The position numbers and the translations under genes were made by a program. 64,000 nt of DNA from contig JAPWDM010000044.1 in the NCBI GenBank assembly GCA_035578155.1, positions 880,501-944,500 on the forward strand. Reading direction: 5' to 3'. Source of the stretch: Brachynemurus nebulosus (taxonomy: Eukaryota > Arthropoda > Insecta > Neuroptera > Myrmeleontidae). The notes under the pieces are model-generated. The model saw nothing but the letters and a program-made list of their open reading frames with translations. It was not told the origin of the DNA and did no database searches. Every line of letters starts with the position of its first letter. Positions within the stretch are counted from its first letter, which is position 1. Positions 12,301-26,301 of the stretch are shown in pieces.

Positions 12301-12696
12301 TTCTTCTTTGAAGAAAACTTGAAGTTGGGACAACAAAGAATAACGAAAACAAAACAAAACCCAAAACGAAAAGGAAACAAAAGAAAAACGAAAAGACTGA
12401 AAGAAAAGAAAATAAAAGAAACAACGAAAACAAAAACGATAAAAACGAAACGACATAAACACGAAGGTTAAAAAATAAATATATAAATAATGAAATAGTT
12501 TGTAACAGTAAATCATAAATCAGAAACATTGACGCTCGTGATCTTTGACTTTCTCATTTAGCAATTTGGTCCCAGTGGATTGCGTAATGGGAGTTTCCTA
12601 TGTAATTATATCTTACTTTATCTTGTCTTATATCGTACATTTAATTATTTATTTATTTATTTGTCACGTAATAATAGTCCTCAATGTAATTAAGTA
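12301..12696. other. Low-complexity spacer
   Basis: An A-rich tract with repeated AAAACGAAA/AAAACAAAA motifs (12335-12450) is followed by AT-rich sequence. No gene is seen. It may contain the lost 5' part of the LINE, but I cannot show it. Confidence 0.35.
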
Positions 12697-13127
12697 CAGT
12701 AGAAGTTCAATTAACCATCACTCGATTATCCGTCAGTTTATATTATCCGTCAACGTCTAACAAGAAAAAAAATGCAGTCTCTGGCAAGTTTCCAAACGCA
12801 TACGTAATAGGAAAATAAATATTTTGTTAAAATATAGAACATATTTGCAAAGAATATGAAATTATTTTATACTGGTAATGGCATCTAGGGGTTTGCCCTC
12901 TTTTAACCTAAAGTTTTTCGTATTGTAACCTTAACTTTATAATAATTTAAATAACATTATAACATTAAATATATTAAATATATATTATCAACTTGTACTT
13001 AAACAATCTAATTTTCGTTTTCGTCCCAAAGGTAGTAGTAATTTTAATAAGTTTCTGTTAATCGTCTAATTGAAGTAATTGTCACAGTCCCAGTCCCGAT
13101 GGTGACGGTTAATTAAAATTCTACTTG
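12697..13127. mobile_element. pogo/Tigger-like MITE
   Basis: The left end CAGTAGAAGTTCAATTAACC follows a TA. The right end, reverse-complemented, reads CAAGTAGAATTTTAATTAAC, so the termini pair imperfectly. Inside the left end ATTATCCGTCA-type phrases are repeated, as in Tigger ends. The interior does not encode a transposase. The right-hand TA is displaced by a few bases, so the exact right border is uncertain. Confidence 0.5.
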
Positions 13128-13859
13128 CGATACCTTAAATTTAATCAGTTTTGCAATGGAAAAAGTGACACAAGACTCAAATTTATTGTAAACTAATAAT
13201 AATCTAAAAGCTTGAAATTATATAAAAAAACTATTTTATTAAAAGCTTAAATAATTGTGTTTTAATTGCTTAGTTTTTAAATAATAATGTACATTGAGAA
13301 ATTATGAAATTAATACTCAATATAGGTATCATTAATTCTCAAACCACTAAGCTCCACCATAAATACACCTATTAATTATTAAACTTTGCCTACCAGATAT
13401 CCTCATATTCCTATTAATTCCACATACATATCAAAAAAGAAACAAAATTAACATTAATATCATAAAATGTACAATTTAATATAAAGCCCTAAATTAAATC
13501 GTGGTGCCCCGCCCTAAACCGGAAACACGTGTAGGTATATAAATATATACGTATGAAATGTGGGTATATATATACAAGGAGTGAAATAATGTGATAACAG
13601 TGAAACACGACATTCTCTTCCTTCCATTTCAAACTAATGGACAAAAATAGAAAGAAAATCTGTACGGAAAAATTATAAAAATATACAAGTAATTTCACAT
13701 AACCCAAAAACGAAATTGTACTTATTGTTCGAGAATATATTTAAGTTCAACACATCAAAACAATAATTATTGCTTTGATTTTCGACTCAGGAATATTTTA
13801 AATTAAAACATAGTAAAACCCCAACCGGGGAATGATGATTTCGGGAAACAGAATACAGT
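13128..13859. other. AT-rich spacer
   Basis: No gene or pairable repeat is seen. Confidence 0.4.
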
Positions 13860-13948
13860 AATTATTCTCTAGCGGAAACATCTTCCTCTCTCTCACCCGA
13901 TACATATAGAGTGAGAGAGAGAAATATGCTTTCATTAGAGAATAATTA
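13860..13948. repeat. 89-base near-perfect hairpin
   Basis: The arm AATTATTCTCTA... through CTCTCTCTCAC pairs with the reverse complement ending TAGAGAATAATT. About 43 positions align with no bulge and about 8 mismatches, several of which are G:U-compatible in RNA. The loop is only a few bases. It could be a tiny palindromic MITE or a hairpin RNA. The very small loop argues against a typical microRNA precursor. Confidence 0.6.
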
Positions 13949-14083
13949 ATGTAAAATTAAAACTTGTTAACAATAATGTACAAATACACATGTCATCAAG
14001 ATATTATTATCATATACAAATCGTATTACCCAAGTGATAGTCTCTCACATGTATGTATTAGAAATATTGATAATGTATAATTT

Positions 14084-14339
14084 ATGTAGGGGAGCGGCGG
14101 TACATTCCATACAGCGGATGACGCTTCATAGTTAGCAACACCTCTTTTGTTGCGTATCTCTCCACCATGTGCCAGTCAGCCATTAAGTTAGAGCATGTGT
14201 TACGTTTTAATGCTGACTTTATAACGAATGTTGGGAATTATTTACGCTCTAAGCCATTTTGTTTGCTTATTGTAAGATTCGTGTGACTGATTCAAGTAAT
14301 ATTTTCTTAGACTTCAATAAATTGCAATTAGGACTTACA
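14084..14339 (+). other. Possible solo LTR or unclassified GC-richer block
   Basis: A 255-base block is clearly richer in G+C than its neighbours. It begins TGTAGGGGAGCGGCGG, has an AATAAA-like signal (TTCAATAAATTGC) near its right end and closes in GGACTTACA, giving TG...CA ends. No target-site duplication matches, and no second copy lies in the window. It could equally be unique host sequence. Confidence 0.25.
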
Positions 14340-14383
14340 CGGCTGAAAGCTGCCTCGCCATTCCCAAATGCGTTGAAAGTTGA

Positions 14384-14679
14384 AAGTTTTTTCAGTTATT
14401 GACGAATATAGTTTTATTAAACGTTTAAAAATGAAACAATTTTCTTACATTTTAAGGTTAAGCGATGCATTTTAAGGTTATTTTGTTACAGATTTAATTA
14501 CAAAAAATCATATAAGCTTACTTAAGATTGTATTATATAATATACATGATTGTATCATATAATATACATGTATGATTTTTTGTAACTGAATCTGTAACAA
14601 AATAACCTTAAAATGTAAGAAAATTGTTTCATTTTTAAAAGTTTAATAAAACTATATTCGTCAATAACTGAAAAAACTT
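14384..14679. mobile_element. Palindromic foldback MITE
   Basis: Starting AAGTTTTTTCAGTTATTGAC, the first ~130 bases are repeated inverted at the right (ending GTCAATAACTGAAAAAACTT). The left arm has an extra tandem copy of CATTTTAAGGTTA absent from the right. The centre is an ATATAATATACATG-type AT repeat. Nothing is encoded. Confidence 0.75.
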
Positions 14680-15182
14680 ATAATTATTCGGTTTTGTTTA
14701 ATAATAAGAACTACTCTCATCTTTTCTATTATATACATATATTTTAATACATATATATGGGAACATGTAAGAATTTTTACAAAGGACTGACTTACTTTGC
14801 GTTCTTTGAGTCTCATTTATAATAATATACGAACAAAATCGTTATAATTTTTGACGATTTTCAAATATCTTAAGTGGAAGTAAAATATTAAATAAAAAAG
14901 TTTAACAACTAACTCTGATAAATCTGAAAAATTAACACAAAATGTATGTCCTCTTGTGTGTTAAATCACTGACAAAAAATCTTATGTATAGATTTGACAC
15001 ATATGCTTTGTGTTAAAATAACACAAAAAATTGAGTGGACCGTTCTGGACATGTGAAATGTGTTAATTTTAACACAAATTTTTTCACTGTGTTCCAAGAT
15101 TTTCTAGGGCACCCTCGTCTTTTGGTTTCTGATTAAACCTATGTATACAGAAGCTTTGGCTACTGACATTGATACATTCGCA
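14680..15182. other. AT-rich spacer with TTAACACA motifs
   Basis: No gene is seen. Around 14936-15090, GTGTTAAAATAACACAAA and GTGTTAATTTTAACACAAA form two short palindromes with a TTTTTTCACTGTG end, possibly a decayed MITE. Confidence 0.35.
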
Positions 15183-15413
15183 ACATGTATCCAAACTATT
15201 TCAGGCTTATTTTTTCAATTCTTTCTATCACACTCTCCTCTGCCTTCCTGATGGTCCAGATTCTGTCATTTCCCACACGATCTAGTCTGAACATTCTTGC
15301 ACTACGTTTAAGGTAGTCCATTTCGGTGACTTCCAGTTTTCACTTTGGTTCTTGCTCCAGTGTCCAGACCTCATATCTGTATAACATGACCGATTCCACC
15401 ATTGTTTTGCCAA
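15183..15413 (-). pseudogene. LINE ORF2 C-terminal fragment (second LINE lineage)
   Basis: The minus-strand translation reads KTMVESVMLYRYEVWTL, then KLEVTEMDYLKRSARMFRLD, then IERIEKISLK and FGYMLRMY. It is interrupted by a TGA and by a TAG at the position where a tryptophan is expected. This LLYG-EvWtl / mdcLRRsaRisRldr / W(Y/F)GH(v/m)xRM pattern is typical of the region after the reverse transcriptase in RTE/Jockey-like LINEs. Only about 75 codons remain; no RT domain is present. It is unrelated to the LINE at 6.3-12.3 kb. Confidence 0.65.
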
Positions 15414-16093
15414 TTTTCTTATTTATACAGTATCATACGAAAGTACCATATCAATCGCTGTTCTAAATCAAGTAAAAGGAGAATCATTTGCAAAAGTTGC
15501 ATTTCTAGTATCCGTAACCCATCGCCAAGTGAATACACGTACGATAGAAGCGATTTTTTTTTATATATAGTCTCTTTACACCGAACTAATTAAACCATAC
15601 GTTTCAATTCACATAACTGTTTTGCGAATCCCACCCGCCTTTCACTCTCCGCTGGCCTTTTATGTAGGAAAAATTGGCATTACAAACGAACTATGTTTAA
15701 TATGCGACCAATTCAATGAAAACCAAAGGTAGGTCCACACGCTGTGCTATGCAGCGACAAAGATACTCAGATGGTTATATTTGCGAATTTTGCCTCATAA
15801 AACAGTTTTAAAATATTTAAATTGTACTGTACGGAACAACCCGAAACTATCAGATGATTCTGTACGTTTTATTAAAAAAAAAAGAAAAAACTTTATAAGT
15901 AAAGGAACAGTTATTATTTGCTTTTTTATATTTCTATTCAACAAATATATTACATAGTTTTGTGACAGTATATTGTAGAATCTATAATTACTTATTTGAA
16001 TTCAAACTTGAGAGTATGGCAGTCCCCGCCGCTCCCATGCACTTGTTAGGTTTTATTTTTTTATTTTTTATTTTTATTCTATTTAATTTATTA
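15414..16093. other. Spacer
   Basis: Mostly AT-rich. A short plus-strand frame near 15630-15733 contains a CLIC motif like some LINE C-termini but is too short to call. Confidence 0.35.
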
Positions 16094-16587
16094 TTGGGTT
16101 GTCACATAAATTCGTTTGCTTTTTTTAGCATTATTTTAATTAAATACTATTAATTTATAAAGAAATTTATTTAAGAAATACAGTAGACTTTCGTTATAAG
16201 TCCGCTCGTTATGAGCCCGCCGATTTATATTTCTATTGTAAACATTCCCCCTCCATGACCGACAAAAATTTATTCAAGTCTCTCGTTATAAGTAGAGTCG
16301 AGCGAGATTCTTATGGGCAACAACAGGACCGTATTTGTTTTTGTAAGATATGAACTATACATGATATAACCATAACTCATTATTAGTCATCATAGCGTCG
16401 AGAATAGTTGGGCAAAGTCAGAGACGAATTAATAAAAAATCAATAAAATGTTTGTAAAATTTTTGCAAAAATATATATAATAAACAAAATTATAGGTTTC
16501 TAATGAAAAAATTTATTCACCTGATAAATAGTTGTAAAATAATTGAGAATATACTCGTAATTAATATAAATTGACCAAATAAAACTA

Positions 16588-17852
16588 CAGCAATTCCCCG
16601 AAGAACATGATTAATTGGTTCCGTGTTCTTTGGAACCGTGTTGTTCGAGACTCCAAAAGATAGGCATTTTCTATTACAAGTGTGAAAATAAAAAAATATA
16701 AAAAATTTCAAAGAAATAATGCAATGAAATTTGAATTATATACTTACATACACATTTGTATGCAATGCGTATTTATTTCGATTAAAATAGAATGGAATTG
16801 ATTCTATTAGCTCTAAAGTCGGTCTATCATAAAAATTTACTGAAAACCTAGATCCTAAGTATCTCGTAAACGGTGCATCGTAGCTCAAAAATAACGAAAT
16901 ATTTGAAGGTTTAAGCGAAGCAAGTTGTGGATATTCAAAACATATTCCGACTGTTAAAACCTACTTTTCGTTATCGAAAATTATCGATAACGAACTACTT
17001 ATCATAAATCCGTTATAATTGTTTAATTTAAGCTCTATTAGTCCCTCTGATTTGGTCACCAATAGAATATTTTCGAAAAAATTAATTTTTGATACTTTTC
17101 GTAAACGTAAACTTTTGATCGTAAATATCTCGTAAACGGTGCGCCGTAATGAAAAAATAATGAAATTTTTGAAGGCTTAAGCGAAGCAAGTTATGGGTAT
17201 TACGAACATATTGGGACTGTTGAAACCTACTTTTCGTTATCGAAAATTATCGTTACCGTGTAACTTATCATAGATTGGTTATAACTGATTAATTTAGGCT
17301 CTGTTAGTCCCATTGTCTTAGTCACCAATAGAATATTTCTGAAAAAATTAGTTTTCGATACTTTTCGTAAACGTAAACTTTTGATCGTAAATATCTCGTA
17401 AACGGTGCGTCGTAGAGAAAAAATAACGAAATTTTTGAAGGCTCAGGCGAAGCAAGTTATGGGTATTCCGAACATATTGGGACCGTCGAAACCTACCTTT
17501 CGTTATCGAAAATTATCGATGTCGAAAATAACGACATTTTCAGAATTTAAATATCTAAATTTTTACATATTCGTTATCACTTCTACTATAAAATTCTCAA
17601 AAATTTTAGTAGTTTTTATTTCCAGTATTTTTCTTTAATAATGACAGATTCAATTTACACGATTTTTATTCGTGTAAATCGAATCAACGTTTGATATACA
17701 TATTCGCGTACATTGAGGACTGATGTAACTATATCAAATATATAATATGTACTTAAAAATCGTGTTGTTTGAAACCGTGTAATTCGGGGAAGGATACCCG
17801 TGTTCTTTGAGACTCGTGTTCTTCGAGTACCGTGTTCTTCGGTGGATGCCTG
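16588..17852. mobile_element. Tigger/pogo-like element B nested in element A
   Basis: The left end CAGCAATTCCCCGAAGAACA and the reverse-complemented right end CAGGCATCCACCGAAGAACA pair. TA flanks both sides (16586-16587 and 17853-17854). Each end carries several copies of CGTGTTCTTCGAG-like sequence, probably binding sites. The interior is non-coding and holds the 266-bp tandem repeat. Confidence 0.6.
16861..17530 (+). repeat. 266-bp tandem repeat, ~2.5 units
   Basis: Units start with ATCTCGTAAACGGTGC at 16861, 17127 and 17393, exactly 266 bases apart. Each has AAGCGAAGCAAGTT and TTCGTTATCGAAAATTATCG further in. Unit 3 is cut after about 135 bases. Units 2 and 3 are more alike than either is to unit 1. 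Confidence 0.85.
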
Positions 17853-19137
17853 TATTTGCGAAAACACTAAATAAAAAATAATATACACTAATTGTTTAAA
17901 TTATTTTTTTTTTAAATAATTTTTTTTACGTATAGATTTTTAAACCGCTAACTACGAGAAATATGTATTTATAGTCAGCCTAGACGTGTCAGTCTAGACA
18001 AACATAAGTCTCCAATTAAAACAAAAATCACATACAAATTCTACGATCTCGTCAAAAATTATTTTTTGTATGTGTTTGAATGAAATGGGCGACTAGATCA
18101 TGTAAATTGTGTAAGTCACTTTATGTACGTGTAGTTGTGTATCTGGGTACCACAATTAAAAATTTAAAAAATTGTAAGCAAGGTAGGTATTATTAAATTT
18201 TAAAAAGTTAAAGAGAGATAAAGCGTTTGTTTTTCTGCTCAGATTTAAAGGAATGTCGATGATGGGTTTGACAGGTTTGACAGGTAATATTTTATTTTGT
18301 GTATATACGCTTAGCTAGGCTAAACAAACAAATACTGCAAAACTTTAATGCAATAAAATTTGGGGCCCTTTTTTCTTTTTGATATAAATTTCACATAATA
18401 AAATTTTTAAAAAAATTTTGCGCTTCTTTATGTTGAATTTTAAAAAAATTGTAGGATTCTATAGTTTTTGGTTTTGATTTGCAAAATTTTTGCAAAAATT
18501 TTCCAAACATTCGATGTCAATTTATTGATTTTTTATTAATTCGTCTCTGACTTTGCCACACTTTTCTCGATTCTAGTTATTAGACCGGTGCTCTGTGGAC
18601 CGGAACATTGCTATTGATGTTTAATGAGTGATCTAGGGTAAAGCGTACGGTCAGTGCAACTCATAAATCATCCTGTCAGAATCTTTTTATTTACTAAAAT
18701 AATTTTTTTTATATGTCCGTGTTTACATAATACATGTGTAGTTGACCAAAATAAGTTTTGTTCGTTCATTGCGCGGATTATATTACAAATTTTCTTTGAC
18801 TAACAAAATTATTTACAATTTCTACAAAAGATTTTACAACAATTTTTTAAGAAAATATGTGTTGACAGTATCGTTTAAACTCCTGTCACACAAACTAGAA
18901 AACGCATATAGAAAATATTAGTAAATGTATTTATTAATAATAGGTAGATTTGGTGCCGCTTCTAACGAATGGTAATACTATACTATACATCCGAGCTATT
19001 TGATTAAAAATAAGTACACACTCGCACGCTTGAAAATTAGGGGAAGTGTGAGTTATGGCGGTCAGCTACTAAGCACAAGTGGGGGTACAGGAATTCTTAG
19101 AATTATATTCTCCTACAAGCCCGTAAGCGGACTTATA

Positions 19138-19400
19138 AAGAAATTGGAATGTATATTGTCCAGTATTTTTTATAACTTTAGGCCAACGTTCAGGTGACTT
19201 TATTATTCTATTCCTCCAAAACATTTCGTCCTTATTCTGGAAAAACTTATTCAGGTGAATTTTGATGTCTTCCAAAGATTGATAATTTTTCCATTGAGAG
19301 CATTTTGAAGGGAGCGAAACAAATGAAAATTGGAATGTGTCAAATCTGGACTATACGGAGGGTGAGGTAAAACATCCCACGAAAATTCCATCAAGCAGTA
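19138..19400 (-). pseudogene. mariner M1 transposase C-terminal fragment
   Basis: The minus-strand frames read EFSWDVLPHPPYSPDLTHSN, FHLFRSLQNALNGK, then EDIKIHLNKFFQNKDEMFW and SPERWPKVI: the end of a mariner (mauritiana-like) transposase, which cuts and rejoins the element at TA sites. A frameshift separates the two pieces. The third catalytic residue of the DD34D triad, normally aspartate in the PSD motif, is asparagine here (HSN, codon near 19329-19331). The fragment stops before the second aspartate. Confidence 0.8.
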
Positions 19401-19674
19401 CTTCACAAACCTCCACCCCCGGGATGGATTTACCTCTGTGAAGGCCCAGGGGCACTTCATATGGTCACCACTGACTACTTTTGTAGAGGAACTCTTAGAA
19501 AATTTCCGAAATTTTTAAAATTTTCCCGTAAAAGACTGGCGAGCAAAAAACAAAAAACGAAAAAGTGCTTATTTTTTCTATTCTATTCCTTAATTTTTAG
19601 ATTTTGTGGAGGCCTCTAATGTATGCAGGCCTCGAGGTACGTGCCCCAAGTACCCTTATATAAATCCAGCTCTG
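19401..19674. other. Spacer between the two mariner halves
   Basis: No match is seen to mariner in either orientation. A purine-rich block lies at 19535-19570. Confidence 0.35.
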
Positions 19675-20160
19675 CTCCACCCTAAGAAAGTAATGCTATA
19701 CAATTGGTGGGATTTCAAGGGTGTGGTTTATTACGAGTTGCTTCCAAATAATCAGACGATAAATTCTACTAAGTACTGTGAACAACTTGCTAATCTAAAG
19801 GCAGATCTTACTTAAAAATGATCAGCGTTGATTAATAGACGAGAAATAGTGTTTCACTACGACAACACGAATCCCCATACGAATATAACCACTGTGCAAA
19901 AATTGAAGGAACTTTCGCAGGAAGTTTTGCCTCGTCCTCCATATAGTCCAGACTTGACACATTCCAATATTCATTTGTTTCACTTTCTTCAAAATTCTTT
20001 TAATGGCAAAATTTATCTATCTTTGGAAGACATCAAATTCACCTGAATGAGTTTTTCCAGAAGAAGGACGAAACGTTTTGGAGGAATCGAATAATGAAGT
20101 TGGCTGAACATTGGGCCAAAGTTATAGAAAATAATGGGCAATAAATTTCTTTAATTTATA
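19675..20160 (+). pseudogene. mariner M2 transposase C-terminal half
   Basis: The plus strand reads LHPKKVMLYNWWDFKGVVYY, ELLPNNQTINSTKYCEQL, then (after a stop) INRREIVFHYDNTNPHT and PRPPYSPDLTHSNIHLFHFL, ending near ERFGGIE-type sequence after another stop. The second catalytic aspartate (HYDN, 19861-19863) is present, but the residue 35 positions on is asparagine (19966-19968) instead of the aspartate of DD34D, exactly as in M1. At least two stops and a frameshift break it. The 3' UTR and terminal repeat (20207-20235) follow. Confidence 0.85.
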
Positions 20161-20237
20161 AATATTTTTATAAATTAAAATAGTATTTAATTAAAATAAT
20201 GTTAAAAAACCGAACGAACTTATGTGACAACCCAGTA

Positions 20238-23981
<3,744 letters not shown>

Positions 23982-24270
23982 ATATCGTCGGGGATAGTGC
24001 AAATCCGCGTATATACCATAGGTAAAGAGTGCGTATCTACATTAGATCTGACCACATACGCAGGATCGCCACTTGGCGGTAGTAGATCTGCGGTATTGTT
24101 ATTGGGCGATTTCTTGCTCTCCGTTAGTCGAACAAAGTATCTATCAAAAAGGTAGGTGCTAATCAGGTTCCTGCGTTCACTGCCTGCGAATTTTTCAGTT
24201 GGCTACATTTGTCAGATACGTGGAATTATCCAATGCTAGTTACGCGTATTTGCACTATCCCCGACGATAT
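23982..24270. mobile_element. ~290-bp MITE with ~30-bp terminal inverted repeat
   Basis: The left end ATATCGTCGGGGATAGTGCA and following AAT.CGCGTA pair with the right end ending CTATCCCCGACGATAT, with one mismatch in about 30. The flanks both contain ATC (a possible 3-bp duplication), but the border is ambiguous because the terminus itself is AT-rich. The interior is more GC-rich than its surroundings and non-coding. Confidence 0.7.
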
Positions 24271-24771
24271 ATCATATTTTGCACTTTTAGTAACACAAAC
24301 TTGCTCCCTAGTACCTATGTCAAATTCAAATTAACAACTTAGGAAAAATCATAATATTATCGCAATACTTATATCTATAATGGGACTTAAATCAGCATTT
24401 ACTATTTTATCCCGAAAACAGCGCAGAGAAATTTCATTTTAATATTTTTTTATGTACCTACAGCAGTGATTGTTTTTGACAAACATTTAAAAAATTCGTT
24501 TTTTTGTGGAAGTATATAACGAACTGTGTGAGTAACTGGGTTGTGATACATTAACTAAATTATTCCTTAGCTGTGATTAACATATCCATAAAAAATTATC
24601 AAGGTATCATACGCCTGTTATAGGTACTTCTATCCAGAAAACAATAAAATGTTATTTGTTAATTGTTAATAAATTTGTTGTAAATGTTAAAATGTACTTT
24701 TATACAACAGTTGCTCTATAATTTGACGATATAACAGATTCAATGAATTCGGATTACAGTTAGGTGACAAA

Positions 24772-25097
24772 CATAGAACACTAGAAGCCAACTAACATAA
24801 AAAAAGTGAAATTCGCTTGGAGTCCTTTGTAACCCAGTCACAGCTTAAGGCATTAGTCCGTCAGTAGTCGTCGTCGAGTCAACACACCATTATATTAACA
24901 ATATACGCATTGTTAGTTGAACACGTTGAACAGCTCTCTCTGGTAATACGTGTATTGTGGTTGTATTAGTGTATACACATACTACTACAAAAAACCAAAC
25001 TAATACACTGCAAACAGTGTGTATGTACACAAACAGACTACGTCACAAACTCATTACAAGTGGAACAGAGGCAAAGCCAATCTAGTTTGTCCCCTTG
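24772..25097 (+). mobile_element. 326-bp hAT-like MITE, copy 1
   Basis: Starts CATAGAACACTAGAAGCC and ends CTAGTTTGTCCCCTTG. It is flanked by GTGACAAA on both sides (24764-24771 and 25098-25105). Copy 2 at 39192-39517 has the same length and a different 8-bp duplication. The terminal inverted similarity is weak (CA... ACTAGA on each side) but 8-bp duplications fit hAT. An internal hairpin ACACTG/CAGTGT lies near 25005-25025. Nothing is encoded. Confidence 0.8.
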
Positions 25098-25105
25098 GTG
25101 ACAAA

Positions 25106-25631
25106 TTTTATTTTTGGAAATCAACACTTCAGCAGCTGAATTTGTTTATTTTGAAAATTTTCGTCTACATAATTAAATTTCTCGAATCATTTTAAAAGAG
25201 ACACTATGTATTTGGTAAGGTTAAAAGTATATAATTTTAAATGTAATCCATTCTGATTTATAGTAATAATTTATACATTATCATTATTAAATGGTGAACT
25301 AAAGCAAAAAAAGAAAAACCATACATGTAGCTGTAGCCGTTTCATTTTTTTCACCATATCTTATGTAAACCATACAAATTGTGGGGGTGTTAAATCGCGT
25401 GTTATAATAATAAAAAGCTTTCGCTCAACGAATTAAGGGGGCAATTGACCCCACTATATTATTATTATTATATCTTTCCATTTTTATATACCAAGTTACT
25501 TATTTACAGAAAAACTGCTTCCTCATACAAATATTAGAAATTTTTTTATTATTCCTATGTCATAAATTTGATGTCGAACGCACACATTAGGATTTCTAAA
25601 TTAGTTCTTTATAGGATTTATTAAATGTAAT

Positions 25632-25634
<3 letters not shown>
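25106..25634. other. Spacer
   Basis: No supported feature. Confidence 0.4.

Positions 25635-25700
<66 letters not shown>
25635..25700. repeat. (TA)n microsatellite
   Basis: About 33 TA units. Confidence 0.95.
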
Positions 25701-25703
<3 letters not shown>

Positions 25704-25944
25704 GCTAATAATGTAGTAATATTTTGTTGTTTTCATGACTTTTCATGTCATGGTTAAGATGGTTTCCTGCATTGATGAGTAAGGATAGAAATTTTTTCCA
25801 CATTGCATATTGTGTGGGCTGTTATTATAATGTCCTCTTAAAATAAAGTAAAAAAATAAAGAGTTACTTTTTATTAGTTTTAATAAAATTGTGAGTCCCA
25901 TTTACGGAATATTGAGCTCCCAATAGAATTATTTTTACTCCCCT

Positions 25945-26026
25945 ACCAATAATTTTTAAACGTTAGATGCAACAAATTTGAAAACATATAGATACCAAGT
26001 AAGAGTTTTTTGCCAGATACGTCAGT
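25945..26026 (+). repeat. F2 repeat, left half
   Basis: ACGTTAG...AAATTTG...GAGTTTTTTGCCAGATACGTCAG aligns with the F2 copy at 33650-33720 (ACGTTTATGAAATTTGG ... GAGTTCGTTAACCAGACGC). It stops exactly at the inverted-arm element, and the rest of this F2 copy resumes at 31871. Confidence 0.5.
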
Positions 26027-26301
26027 AGAAATATAAGAGAACGGGGACCTCCTCCCCTCCTCCCGATTTTTTGGCCGACCTCGGGAGGAGGCAAAACTAC
26101 CGGGGCGCTTCTAGAAACCTCCGGCGGTGGGTGGAGCAAAATCTGGTCGCCAAACATGTCGCCAACATCTAGTGAAATTTGTCCAACCTAAGTGAACCTA
26201 ACGGAACATGATCTAATCTAACAGAACCCAACAAAATTTTGTCTAACCTAACCTAACCTAACAAAATTTTTTTTAACCTAAGAATTCAAAAATTCCGTAA
26301 C

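Larger units (their letters stand above)
16181..19137. mobile_element. Tigger/pogo-like element A inserted in mariner M1
   Basis: The left end CAGTAGACTTTCGTTATAAG follows TA at 16179-16180. The right end near 19125-19137 (AGCGGACTTATA) is the reverse complement of the inner part of that terminus (TATAAGTCCGCT). The outermost right bases are gone. A second inverted pair is at 16393-16450 versus 18490-18580 (GGCAAAGTCAGAGACGAATT shared). M1 sequence continues directly on either side, which shows the insertion. No transposase frame is seen. Confidence 0.55.
16094..20235. mobile_element. Composite of two inverted mariner 3' halves with nested insertions
   Basis: The left end TTGGGTTGTCACATAAATTC and the right end (reverse complement CTGGGTTGTCACATAAGTTC) are the same mariner 3' terminus in opposite orientations, each next to a TA. 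From the left: 3' UTR of mariner M1 (16094-16178), a large Tigger-like insertion (16181-19137), the M1 transposase C-terminus on the minus strand (19138-19400), a 270-base spacer, then mariner M2 on the plus strand (about 19675-20235). M1 and M2 therefore face head to head. The middle of both transposases and both 5' termini are missing. Confidence 0.7.

Noticed and set aside
13482..13560. CCGCCCTAAACCGGAAACACGTG as a possible promoter or gene start
   Set aside because: No downstream coding frame or splice structure; isolated GC-richer bases only.
15628..15733. Plus-strand frame containing GKIGITNELCLICDQ, like the C-terminal zinc knuckle of some LINEs
   Set aside because: Only ~34 codons, one Cys pair and no flanking RNase H or RT similarity; too weak to call.
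24720..25110. Considered as a tRNA-derived SINE
   Set aside because: No A/B box pair or poly-A tail, and the duplications are exactly 8 bp, which fits a DNA transposon better.
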